DNA from: Vampirovibrio chlorellavorus
Lineage (GTDB): Bacteria > Cyanobacteriota > Vampirovibrionia > Vampirovibrionales > Vampirovibrionaceae
NCBI GenBank assembly: GCA_903866275.1
Contig: CAIPMU010000013.1
Span: 124,001 to 188,000 of the forward strand
Direction: 5' to 3'
DNA: 64,000 nt
The translations under genes were made by a program, and so were the position numbers. The notes under the pieces were generated by a model that had not been told where the DNA came from, searched no databases, and saw nothing but the letters and a program-made list of their open reading frames with translations. How positions within the stretch are numbered: position 1 is the stretch's first letter; each line of letters starts with the position of its first letter. Below are positions 1-8,275 of this stretch, one piece after another.

Positions 1-1490
1 AAGTGCTTCTTGAAGCGGCCTTCGGTTTTGGCCCAATCGTGGAAGGTGTATTCCACCATGTTGCCATCAGCGCCTTTGACCCAGGCCCAGTCACGATCCG
101 GGCTGGGATTACCGGTCATGTTAAAACGACTCTTCATCGTCGGGCCCGCTTCCGGGTCGTAGATGAACAGCGGGAACGCACGGCTCTGGACGGCGGTTTT
201 CGCCTGATGAGCGGCCATGTTGTCAGCCACGCCATGCTCGGGTTGGCAGGTGGTGTAGACGTTGATCACGGCAGGCCCTTTGAATTCCAGCGCCCGGTTC
301 AGCACTTTGTAGTAGTGGCTGGGGTTGGAACCAATGGTCTGGGCCACGAACACGTTGGGGTGCATCACCATGATTTGGCCGAGTTCCTTGCGGCGCTCGA
401 ACTTACCGTGGTGAGATTTCCCGTAGGCGCCCATTTTGGACTCCTGACCGGTGTAAGAGGAGGTGGACTGTTGGCCGCCGGTGTTGGAATAAACCTGGGT
501 ATCCAGTACCAATACCTTAATGTTCATCCCGGACATCAACATACGGGACAGGGCCTGGAAGCCGATGTCCAACATGGCGCCATCGCCGCCCATGTTCCAC
601 AGAATCCAGTCATCGTTGCCGTTTTGATCCCAGTATGCGCGGATCCCCATCGCATCGGTCGGGCCATTCTCAAACAGAGAGTTGGTCCAGGGCACCGTGT
701 ACGGGTTGTATGGGTAGGTGGAACCGTAAACGGTGTTGCAGCCAGTCGAAGCCACGATGCCGAACTTGTTGCCGACTTTTTCGTGTGTGGCCGCCAGCAT
801 CTGACGTATGACGGACGCTTCGCCGCAACCCATACAGGAGCCTGCGCCGCCCTTGTACATATCCAGGTTGCCCAGTTTTAGCATCAAATCGCGCATGTCG
901 GTCTTGTTGATGTGGGTCAACGGGGATTCCGGCAAGGACTTGTAGAAACCGAAGGTTTCCAGGTAGGTGGGCAGGTTTTCCGGGGTTTTCTTGATCATGG
1001 TCAGCGCGTCGTGGTTGCCGCAGACTTCCACGCACTCGCCGCAACCCTTGCACTTGGTGGGGTCGATGAAGATCCCGAACAGGCCGCCTTTGGGCAGGGT
1101 TTCGTCTTTGGCGTGCTTTTTCTCGAACTGGCCGTGGTATTTCACGGTCGTCGCGAATTGCTGACGCAGGTATTCCTTGTGCGATTCATCCGTCACTTTG
1201 GCCAATTCGGCTTCCAGATCTTCGGGCATCACGATTTTGCCCAAGATAGCGGTGTCGGGGCAGTTGTTGACGCAATCCATACAGCCCACGCAGTTTTCTG
1301 CCAGATATTCTGGCAGTTCCGGGGCAATGTAGCTGAAATCCCGGGCGCCACCAGTACCGGCAGGCAGAACGCTCTGCGCGACAAATTCATCCGCAGGCAG
1401 ACTGGAGCCAGCGCCTTTGTTATAGGCATCAACCACTTCCTGCGCACGCTGGTAATCATACCAATGTTCTGTTTTTTTGTTTGCACTCAT
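1..1490 (-). CDS. 2-oxoacid:ferredoxin oxidoreductase, fused ferredoxin-type and TPP-binding (beta) subunit, 3' end outside window
   Basis: This gene runs off the left edge; 496 codons are visible. It should transfer electrons from a 2-oxoacid, probably pyruvate, to ferredoxin with formation of an acyl-CoA. Residues 67-77 and 147-157 carry two CxxCxxCxxxC clusters typical of bacterial 2[4Fe-4S] ferredoxins. Cys219, Cys222 and Cys251 match the proximal-cluster ligands of pyruvate:ferredoxin oxidoreductase. The thiamine-diphosphate motif GDGAMLDIG lies at about 302-310, followed by a VYSNTGGQ signature. The start at 1490 has an AAAGGAG ribosome-binding site. The gene follows the alpha/gamma subunit gene by 57 bases, so the two form one operon. 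The substrate is inferred from family resemblance. Confidence 0.93.
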   Translation of the reverse strand, partial: MSANKKTEHWYDYQRAQEVVDAYNKGAGSSLPADEFVAQSVLPAGTGGARDFSYIAPELPEYLAENCVGCMDCVNNCPDTAILGKIVMPEDLEAELAKVTDESHKEYLRQQFATTVKYHGQFEKKHAKDETLPKGGLFGIFIDPTKCKGCGECVEVCGNHDALTMIKKTPENLPTYLETFGFYKSLPESPLTHINKTDMRDLMLKLGNLDMYKGGAGSCMGCGEASVIRQMLAATHEKVGNKFGIVASTGCNTVYGSTYPYNPYTVPWTNSLFENGPTDAMGIRAYWDQNGNDDWILWNMGGDGAMLDIGFQALSRMLMSGMNIKVLVLDTQVYSNTGGQQSTSSYTGQESKMGAYGKSHHGKFERRKELGQIMVMHPNVFVAQTIGSNPSHYYKVLNRALEFKGPAVINVYTTCQPEHGVADNMAAHQAKTAVQSRAFPLFIYDPEAGPTMKSRFNMTGNPSPDRDWAWVKGADGNMVEYTFHDWAKTEGRFKKH

Positions 1491-1547
1491 TGTAGATGAG
1501 CTCCTTTACACTGTTTTAAAGCAATAAACGGTCAGGGTTCGTTGCGC

Positions 1548-3605
1548 CTAGATAAAGAAGGCGTTGGTGTCTTTACCCTTGGCTTCCCATTCCAGACGAC
1601 CTTGTTCCAGCACGTCCGCGGGGGTAGCATCAATGATTTCGCGGGGCACTTCAAACACTTCCTTGAAGCCTTTGCGGGCCGCTTCCACGTTGTCGCGCAC
1701 AACGGCTGCGCCACGCTTGCCGAAGTATTTCTCAATCGGCACTTCAACGCGTTCAAACAGAGCGTCGTCGCTCAGTCCGGCGTCTTTCTGGAAGGGGGTC
1801 AGGCGCAAGAAGACGCCCAGCAACACGATCCCCTGGAAACGTTGCACCAGCGAGTCGTCGGAGCGGCAGCTTTCCTGGGCAATGCGGATGGTGTCCACGC
1901 CGTAGAAGCGAATGTTGTTTTCCTTGATGTAGTGCTTGGCCCAGACCGGAACGGAATTCCACAACACTTGCGGATCTTCGTTGGGGGTGTGCTGGAAGAG
2001 GGTGCAGCCAGGCTGCAAGCCCACCAGCGGGTTGCCCATGTTCCAGGTGTTGGGGTCCATCAGGGGCACGAACTCGACCTGAATCAGCTCGCTGTGCGTG
2101 CCAATCTTGCCGGTTTTCGTGGTGGTCAGGTAGGTGTTGGTGGGCAAGCCTTTTTTCTCGGAGCCATATTTGGGCGAGGCTTGCACTTTGAACCCGAAGA
2201 TGTCGCCCAGGCAGGTGGCGATAATCTTGTTGGTGGTCACCGAACCGTATCCGCCCACCGAATGGCCGCGAATGGAGAAGGCGCCAGCGGGACGCACGTC
2301 CGGTTCTTCTTTAACTTCCAAAGCGCTGCCGTGATCGATGCCCAGACTAAAGAAGCGCTTGTTGGCACCCTTTTCGGTCATATTCTCAATGGTGGCGACC
2401 ATTTGGCCCGGAGTTACGTCACGACTACCCAAACCGGCCACACCGGAGTATATCACCGGCACACGGTCAATTTTAGGGTAACCGGGGGTGCCCATGGCGG
2501 CTTTGGCAAAGGCCGCTTCAATTTCAGCGGTCAGCGGGTTAGAAACGCCCAGCGGGTTGTCCATCCGCTCAATCACAGCGAAGGCTTTCACGTTTTTCAG
2601 GGCTTCCACGACTTGCGGGCCGGGGAAGGGGCGGAACGACGTAATGGTCAGACTGCCAGTCTTGTGACCCACGCTGCGGATATGATCCAGCGTCACCGAA
2701 GCGGTTTCGGCCGTGGAGCCCAACGATACAATGGCGTACTCGGCATCTTCCAGCTGATAGCCGGTCACCATGTTGTAACGGCGACCTGTCAGGCGATAGA
2801 ACTCGTCCATCGACTCCTGCAGCACTTGAGGCACGCGGTCGTAGAAGATGCGTTGGGCAATTTTGCCGGTCATGTAGCTATCCTGATTCTGCACCACACC
2901 GCTCATCAGCGGAAAGTTGGGGTCAAACAGCTTGCGAAGCTTGTCCTCAGGGCGGCCCAGGTAGCCACTAATCAGCTCGTCTTCGTGGAACAGCACGTTT
3001 TCAATGGTATGAGTGGTCAAAAAACCGTCCTGAATGTTCATAAACGGTGTTTTGGTCGCTTCAGCGGTGCGACGGCTAATCAGGCACAAATCTCCCGCTT
3101 CTTGCGCGTTTTGGGCAAAGACCATGCCCCAACCCACGTCAGTCACCGACATCACGTCATCGTGCCCGGCGTGTACGTTCAGCGAGTGGGAGGTCAGCGC
3201 ACGAGCACCAATGTTGAACACCAGACCCAGACGCTTGCCGGAGATGGTGTACAAGACTTCTTTCATCAGAACCAGCCCTTGCCCGGAGGTGAAGTTGGTC
3301 ACCCGGCCACCAGCCACGGCGTATCCTTCCGATGCGGAGGCCGAACTGTGCTCGGATTCCGGCTGCAGCCACATGATGTCCTTGCCCCACAGGTTTTTCA
3401 TCCCGTTGGAGAAGGCGGACTGAAAGCCCACGCCCATACTGGTTGAAGGGGTAATAGGGTACGCGATCCCGGCTTCGCAAGCGCGGGTTTCGACATGAAC
3501 GACCATCCCGGAACCATCAGCCGTACCGGGAATACCGGGGTACTGAAAGTTTCCAGAGGCCTGGATGTTGTCTTCTTGTGTTTTCGGAGGTTGGGCAAGA
3601 GCCAT
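1548..3605 (-). CDS. 2-oxoacid:ferredoxin oxidoreductase, fused alpha and gamma subunit (pyruvate type)
   Basis: This 685-residue protein is the partner of the downstream TPP subunit. The N-terminal half carries the pyrimidine-binding motif YPITPSTSMG at about 49-58, typical of alpha subunits. The C-terminal part, from about residue 440, carries an IRGHSVGGYGS segment typical of the gamma (CoA-side) domain. Alpha and gamma are therefore fused, while the ferredoxin and beta domains sit in the next gene. This is a two-polypeptide layout, between the single-chain PFOR and the four-subunit archaeal enzyme. I chose ATG 3605 because AAGGAG lies just upstream; the frame stays open for 53 more codons but has no such site there. 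Confidence 0.93.
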   Translation of the reverse strand: MALAQPPKTQEDNIQASGNFQYPGIPGTADGSGMVVHVETRACEAGIAYPITPSTSMGVGFQSAFSNGMKNLWGKDIMWLQPESEHSSASASEGYAVAGGRVTNFTSGQGLVLMKEVLYTISGKRLGLVFNIGARALTSHSLNVHAGHDDVMSVTDVGWGMVFAQNAQEAGDLCLISRRTAEATKTPFMNIQDGFLTTHTIENVLFHEDELISGYLGRPEDKLRKLFDPNFPLMSGVVQNQDSYMTGKIAQRIFYDRVPQVLQESMDEFYRLTGRRYNMVTGYQLEDAEYAIVSLGSTAETASVTLDHIRSVGHKTGSLTITSFRPFPGPQVVEALKNVKAFAVIERMDNPLGVSNPLTAEIEAAFAKAAMGTPGYPKIDRVPVIYSGVAGLGSRDVTPGQMVATIENMTEKGANKRFFSLGIDHGSALEVKEEPDVRPAGAFSIRGHSVGGYGSVTTNKIIATCLGDIFGFKVQASPKYGSEKKGLPTNTYLTTTKTGKIGTHSELIQVEFVPLMDPNTWNMGNPLVGLQPGCTLFQHTPNEDPQVLWNSVPVWAKHYIKENNIRFYGVDTIRIAQESCRSDDSLVQRFQGIVLLGVFLRLTPFQKDAGLSDDALFERVEVPIEKYFGKRGAAVVRDNVEAARKGFKEVFEVPREIIDATPADVLEQGRLEWEAKGKDTNAFFI

Positions 3606-4189
3606 AGAAACGCTTCTCCTTGTTGATATGGTCGAAAATAAAAATTTGGCGCTCAGTTGAGCTCGATTACGGGTGAAAGATGAAGGACATTGCCTGATGA
3701 CAGGCACATAAACCAAAACAATCTGGGCATATTCGGGAGGCACTTCGGGGAATTTCGTGGCCAAGCCTCTGCTCAGACCTGCCAGTTGACCCTATTGTAC
3801 AAAAAACGCGGCAATTTCAAAGGGCAGTTTTAAAACCGCGCAACACAACTGCTTCTTTATAGGGTGAAGCCACCCATGGCTAAGTTGAGATCTTTTAAAC
3901 CATTGTGACAGAGGCACGCATTGTCCTGATCCCCTTGATTATATATGCAGCCGCCGGATCTGCCTAGTTTTGGTTGAAGAAAGCAACGCGTTTGCTTTAG
4001 AAAGCCCAACGCTCGAATTTTTTTTCGATCTTTTTTCGATCCAGGGCTTGCATTTTCGGATGAACTTAGTATCATAGAAACTATGTTCGATAGAAAAAGC
4101 ATTCGATGGCAGTTCAATGGCCTGACATGATTGACCCGCCTCATCCAGATAGTTCCGTGATAGACACCCCAACCCAAGGAAATGGCCCA
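3606..4189. other. Intergenic region between divergent operon heads
   Basis: About 580 bases lie between the oxidoreductase operon (minus) and lexA (plus). The right end holds the lexA promoter and inverted repeat listed separately. TTCGAT occurs four times, at 4024, 4035, 4086 and 4102. I see no convincing gene in the rest. Confidence 0.6.
4048..4088 (+). promoter_or_regulatory. Putative lexA promoter with inverted-repeat operator
   Basis: A -10-like TATCAT (4070-4075) lies 16 bases after TTGCAT (4048-4053). A perfect inverted repeat, CATAG-AAA-CTATG (4073-4085), overlaps the -10 and the expected transcription start. A wider GAAC (4062-4065) / GTTC (4085-4088) pair encloses it. A repressor bound here would block initiation, as expected for LexA autoregulation. 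The half-sites do not exactly match the LexA boxes I know, so operator identity is inferred from position and symmetry. Confidence 0.45.
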
Positions 4190-4945
4190 ATGACCGAACT
4201 CCTTTTTGAAAATGATGAGTTGACCCCCAAGCAACGCGAAGTGCTCAACCAGCTCCTGGGGTTTGTGACGGAAAATACCTATCCACCCTCCATTCAGCAA
4301 CTATGCCAGCTGTGCGGCGTGAGCTCCACCTCCACCATTCATTTTCATCTCAGCGCACTAAAAAAGAAAGGGCTGATTGACTGGAACCCGGCTGAGAAAC
4401 GGGCCATTAGTATCCGTGAGGACATTCGAGATGCTTATCGCGCCGCTTTAACTTCAGGCTTTGACAACGATGCCAGTGACAGAAGCTCCTCGTCCGGCAA
4501 TCTATTCAGCCGTCACAAACATTCTGGAGCGTACACTGCTGTTGAGAGCCCAACGGATGAACGGGCAGCACGACGTGGCGTTTTGCCCATGTTAGGGGCC
4601 ATTGCTGCGGGTTCTCCGCTACAAACCCTGAAAGACACCGTGGAGCGCATTGACTTAAGTGAAGACCTCTGCCCACCCGGATGCTATGCCCTCCGGGTTC
4701 GGGGAACCAGCATGATTGAAGATCATATTATGGATGAGGACATCGTGATTATTAACCCGGACGCTCGGGTGCGGGAAGGCGATGTGGTCGTTGCGCTGAT
4801 CGATCAGGAGACAGCCACACTGAAACGATTCTATCGAGAGAAGGATCGAATTCGACTACAGCCCGCCAACTCAGAAATGGAACCCATTTATGTCACGGAC
4901 GTCCATATTCAGGGACGAGTGGAGGCCGTGATCCGCAAGTATTAG
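4190..4945 (+). CDS. lexA: LexA repressor (SOS response transcriptional repressor and autoprotease)
   Basis: LexA represses DNA-damage genes and cleaves itself when RecA filaments form. The N-terminal winged helix (about 11-78) has the usual LexA layout, with LTPKQREVLNQL in helix 1. The C-terminal S24 peptidase domain shows the Ala140-Gly141 cleavage site, nucleophile Ser174 in RGTSMIED, and general-base Lys212 in TLKRF. The Ser-rich linker (about 80-130) is longer than usual, giving 251 residues against roughly 200-220 for typical LexA. The start at 4190 has AAGGA nine bases upstream. An in-frame ATG at 4106 would lie inside the putative operator and lacks a ribosome-binding site. Confidence 0.95.
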   Translation: MTELLFENDELTPKQREVLNQLLGFVTENTYPPSIQQLCQLCGVSSTSTIHFHLSALKKKGLIDWNPAEKRAISIREDIRDAYRAALTSGFDNDASDRSSSSGNLFSRHKHSGAYTAVESPTDERAARRGVLPMLGAIAAGSPLQTLKDTVERIDLSEDLCPPGCYALRVRGTSMIEDHIMDEDIVIINPDARVREGDVVVALIDQETATLKRFYREKDRIRLQPANSEMEPIYVTDVHIQGRVEAVIRKY

Positions 4946-5184
4946 TCCCTCATCTATCCACTTGGTATTTCAGAATCGGCAATGACAACACGACTAACCC
5001 CCTACTAAAAGAGAGAACCCTGTATGAGATCCTGACAACCTGAATCACACCCTGACCAAGGGTTTTGGCTGAACTCATCCTAAAACCCGGACAGCCCCAC
5101 ACCGATCAACTGACTTTATTTACAGAAACGATTTTAACAAGCGAATTGGTTAAAACATCCACCGTTGAGGAGGTTAAATTTCCT

Positions 5185-5268
5185 ATGCGTATTCAAACTT
5201 TTTTGCGTGATCTACTGGTTGGAAGCTTATTGCTGTTTCCCTACCTGTTTATCCCCAGCCACGTTTAA
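5185..5268 (+). CDS. Small hydrophobic peptide (27 residues), possible leader or membrane peptide
   Basis: ATG 5185 is preceded by a strong GAGGAGGTT ribosome-binding site (AGGAGG at 5168-5173). The 27-residue product has a charged N-terminus (MRIQTFLRD) and a Leu/Phe-rich segment long enough for one membrane helix. The frame is open upstream to 5065 (TTG start), but nothing there looks coding. A strong terminator (5406-5434) and then rlmN follow, so this could be a free small membrane protein or the leader of an attenuator. I do not recognise the peptide. Confidence 0.4.
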   Translation: MRIQTFLRDLLVGSLLLFPYLFIPSHV

Positions 5269-5405
5269 ACGTCAGACACCATTCGGATTTTACGGATTTT
5301 GACCCTATGAACAAGCCTTGTCTTCAGGCATTCAACAGCGATTCAAAATCTGAGGATTTTATTCCGAACACACAGACACCACTCTTTATCCCACAAATCT
5401 CACCG

Positions 5406-5434
5406 GAGGCAATCTATTTGCCTCTTTTTCTTTT
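5406..5434 (+). terminator. Rho-independent terminator upstream of rlmN
   Basis: The stem GAGGCAA/TTGCCTC (5406-5412 and 5418-5424), with a 5-base loop, is followed by TTTTTCTTTT. It ends the transcript from lexA or the 27-residue ORF, or it attenuates rlmN, which starts 46 bases later. Confidence 0.8.
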
Positions 5435-5480
5435 ATTATAGGGTCGTTACCCACTTTAGTAAGAATGACTTGAGCTCACC

Positions 5481-6575
5481 ATGACCGCATTACTGCAACC
5501 TGTCCTCAACCCGATCAATGCATTAACACAACCCAATAACGTCCCGCTGGAGCCATTATTGGGCAAATCCATGGAAGCGTTGCGTGCACTGGTTACGGCG
5601 CTGGATGAGCCTGCCTTTCGGGCCCAACAACTCCACCAGTGGATCTATGTACACTGTGTGCGTGATTTTGAGCAGATGACCAACCTGAAAAAAACGTTCC
5701 GGGATAAACTGACGGAGCGCTATCAGGTGGGGTCCCTGACTGTGGCGGAGAAACAGGTGAGTCAGGATGGCACCACCAAGTACCTCTTCCGCTTGCCCGA
5801 TGGCCAGGTGGTTGAATCGGTCCTGATGTATTTTGAAGAACGGGGCACCTATGCCGTTTGCCTCAGCACCCAGGTGGGCTGCGCGGTGAACTGCGATTTC
5901 TGCGCCACCGGAAAACTGGGCTTCAAACGCAACCTGAGCGTCTCCGAAATCGTGGAGCAGTACGTTTACGTTCAGGCCGACAGTGGCAAAGAAGTACGCA
6001 ACATTGTCTACATGGGTCAAGGTGAACCCATGCTGAACTACGACAACCTGATTGAGGCCACGCACATCCTGAACCAATCGGCCGAAGTGGGCATGCGGCA
6101 CATTACCATCTCGACCTCCGGGATTGTGCCGCGCATTTACGATTTAGCCGCTGCGGATCTGCAACTTACGCTAGCCGTCTCCCTGCATGCCCCCGACAAC
6201 GCCACGCGGGAGGCCATCATGCCCATTAACCGCAAGTGGCGGCTGGAAGAGCTCATGCCCGCCCTGCATCATTACGTGAGCACCACCAACAAGCGCCTCA
6301 CCATCGAATATATCCTGCTGGCCGGTGTGAACGATCAACCCAGCCACGCCCATGATCTGGGCAAATTACTGCAGGGACTCAAGTGCAACGTCAACCTGAT
6401 TCCCTACAACCCCATTGGGGATTCCTACGGGTACAAACGGCCTTCCGGCAATGCCATTCACCGGTTCAAAGACATTGTGAGCACCTATGGCAAAAAAGTG
6501 ACCCTTCGGGTAGAGCGCGGTGTCGATATTGCCGCAGCCTGTGGGCAGCTGGCCAATCAGGTTCAAGTCCGATAA
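5481..6575 (+). CDS. rlmN: Dual-specificity 23S rRNA A2503 / tRNA A37 C2-methyltransferase RlmN
   Basis: RlmN is a radical SAM enzyme that methylates C2 of A2503 in 23S rRNA and of A37 in some tRNAs. The protein has 364 residues, typical for the family. The cluster-binding CxxxCxxC is Cys134-Cys138-Cys141 in GCAVNCDFCATG. The two catalytic cysteines are Cys127 (VCLSTQVG) and Cys354 (DIAAACGQL). The SAM-binding segment MGQGEPMLN is present. An N-terminal extension of about 25 residues precedes the usual start of homology. The ribosome-binding site at ATG 5481 is weak. The gene appears monocistronic, behind a terminator. Confidence 0.97.
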   Translation: MTALLQPVLNPINALTQPNNVPLEPLLGKSMEALRALVTALDEPAFRAQQLHQWIYVHCVRDFEQMTNLKKTFRDKLTERYQVGSLTVAEKQVSQDGTTKYLFRLPDGQVVESVLMYFEERGTYAVCLSTQVGCAVNCDFCATGKLGFKRNLSVSEIVEQYVYVQADSGKEVRNIVYMGQGEPMLNYDNLIEATHILNQSAEVGMRHITISTSGIVPRIYDLAAADLQLTLAVSLHAPDNATREAIMPINRKWRLEELMPALHHYVSTTNKRLTIEYILLAGVNDQPSHAHDLGKLLQGLKCNVNLIPYNPIGDSYGYKRPSGNAIHRFKDIVSTYGKKVTLRVERGVDIAAACGQLANQVQVR

Positions 6576-6987
6576 TCCGCAAACCTGCCAGTAAAAGCGG
6601 GAATCGCAGCTTTTATCAGAGAGATCAGGATTTTTAATCGTTAAAAACCTGATCGCCTCCTTCACCGTGGGTAAATCAATAGAAGGCGGTAAATCACGAT
6701 CCCGTGATGCAGCGCATCCATCCTCTGACACAAACCCAGAGCGCTCCGGGAGATTAGGCCCTGGGTTCGGGCAAGGCCAACACTTGTGACTATGCTTTAA
6801 CGAATATAAAGATATGTCACAAGTTTAGTTCATTATTTAAAGTATTAATTAATTGTTCCGAAGATGAACATGGAAGTCATTCAGGCATTTATCACTCGAG
6901 AGCCTGCGGGCAAAACCGCACCGCTTCATGACCGTGATCCGTCTTCAAGCACTTCCCTTCTGAAGGTGAAATAGGATTGAACTGGCC
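6576..6987. other. Intergenic region, nothing recognised
   Basis: About 410 bases separate rlmN from the next membrane-protein gene. The part around 6780-6870 is AT-rich and could hold a promoter, but I see no convincing -35/-10 pair, terminator or small gene. Confidence 0.5.
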
Positions 6988-7797
6988 ATGAAGACGCAGG
7001 ACTCTTGCAAGGCAATTACCGGCAGCACCCTGATCGGTTTGTTGGCCATTGTTGGCACTGCGGCCGGTATTTACAGCCTGGGCCACAACCTGAACGAAGA
7101 GGGCTCCCTGCCAGGTGAAAACCGCATGGACCATCATTTGACTGCGTTCTTCCAGAATGCCTTCATGGTGACCGGCAACCCGGAAACGCCGCTCAGCATA
7201 ACTGTTCTCAGAAAACCCGCGCCCTCGATAGCCTGTATGCCGGATGGCCTCTGTATCCGGACCAACCTGCACAGGTACGACGCCAATCAGGCAGTGGGCG
7301 CCAAAGGGATCGATCTGGTTGATGATAACGCCTCGATTATCGAAGGACTGGGCAAAGTGGCTCAATCTCAACCGGACACTAGCCGACAATTCCTGGGACT
7401 GATTCAGGAACTGGCAGTAGATGGGCATACCATCGCACTGGAAGAGCGCGCCGTGATTGAGCATTTTGACGGCCCCGATGCTATGGTCGTGTTCAACAGC
7501 CCGGAACGCTATGCTGTAACCCTCGCCAACGTGGAAGATTATTTACAAGCCCACCCTGCAGCACTCAGCCGGGAGCTTCAGCAGGTTCTGGGACTGGCGG
7601 CCAACAATATCACATTACAGGCCAATGACTTCATTGGTAAAGGGGACCCCTATTCCCTGAATGGCGCCACCATCAACCCAAAATTCAAGAGCCCGAGCAG
7701 GCCACAGGTAGTCCTGCCTCTGGAACAGCAAGTCTATAGCCTGTGTGGCGGGGAACAGTATGACCAATGCCACAGCTCAAAAACAGAGACAAATTGA
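6988..7797 (+). CDS. Hypothetical membrane-anchored or secreted protein
   Basis: This is a 269-residue protein I do not recognise. Residues about 10-30 (ITGSTLIGLLAIVGTAAGIY) form one hydrophobic helix after a short basic N-terminus, so it is probably exported or anchored with the rest outside. Four cysteines in the exported part (pairs near 83/89 and 254/262) could form disulfides, which fits the CcdA/thioredoxin system elsewhere in the window. Codon use resembles neighbouring genes. A GGA-containing ribosome-binding site lies about 12 bases before ATG 6988. No enzymatic motif is visible. Confidence 0.6.
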   Translation: MKTQDSCKAITGSTLIGLLAIVGTAAGIYSLGHNLNEEGSLPGENRMDHHLTAFFQNAFMVTGNPETPLSITVLRKPAPSIACMPDGLCIRTNLHRYDANQAVGAKGIDLVDDNASIIEGLGKVAQSQPDTSRQFLGLIQELAVDGHTIALEERAVIEHFDGPDAMVVFNSPERYAVTLANVEDYLQAHPAALSRELQQVLGLAANNITLQANDFIGKGDPYSLNGATINPKFKSPSRPQVVLPLEQQVYSLCGGEQYDQCHSSKTETN

Positions 7798-8275
7798 AAC
7801 GAAAACCACACCCCTGTTACAGAAAGAGCCCATTAAGGCGTCTCAAAGTGGAGCCCGTTTTGACGCCGTAACAGCAAGCTTGACGTGCGTGCTTCGTAAT
7901 TCTTTACATGGGACCCATGCAAATTGTCGCTGATTTTTAACCGCCATCGCAACTTGCCAGGCGGCTATCAATCCGGCGACACCGCAGCAGCACGAGACTT
8001 TAAAAAGCAGTCTATCCCTGAGCTTCAACCCATAAGCGCATCACCAGAAATGACGGTAACAAGCTTTAAACCGATTCGGACCCTGCCGAATCCGGTCAAA
8101 AGTCTGCCCAGCATGACACACTGAATCATACAGTCAGGCAGATTCATGCTATGCGCCCAATGTTTTTTTTATATCATGGCCATGTTCTCACTGAATGAAT
8201 TTTGCAGCGCTAGGCAATTCTGGTTCTTCAGCGCATTGATTACGGTAGAAGATGTACTAACGCTATTGGGGTGAT
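7798..8275. other. Intergenic region with only weak short reading frames
   Basis: About 480 bases precede the coupled gene pair at 8276. Short frames exist on both strands: plus 7760-7933 and 7924-8124, and minus 7843-8028 with a signal-like N-terminus. Each lacks a good ribosome-binding site or needs a TTG start, so I do not call them. AT-rich sequence at 8160-8180 may hold the promoter of the 8276 operon. Confidence 0.4.

Noticed and set aside
1542-3446. Long plus-strand open frame of 634 codons
   Set aside because: It is antisense to the alpha/gamma oxidoreductase gene, which has clear family motifs, a ribosome-binding site and an operon partner; the plus frame is His/Gly/Val-rich shadow sequence.
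5308-5439. 43-codon plus-strand frame before rlmN
   Set aside because: It includes the whole terminator hairpin and T tail and has no ribosome-binding site.
7843-8028. Minus-strand 61-codon frame with signal-like N-terminus
   Set aside because: Needs a TTG start without ribosome-binding site, and the rest of the protein looks random.
7760-8124. Two short plus-strand frames (7760-7933 and 7924-8124), perhaps one frameshifted gene
   Set aside because: No good ribosome-binding site, the second needs a TTG start, and no recognisable product results from joining them.
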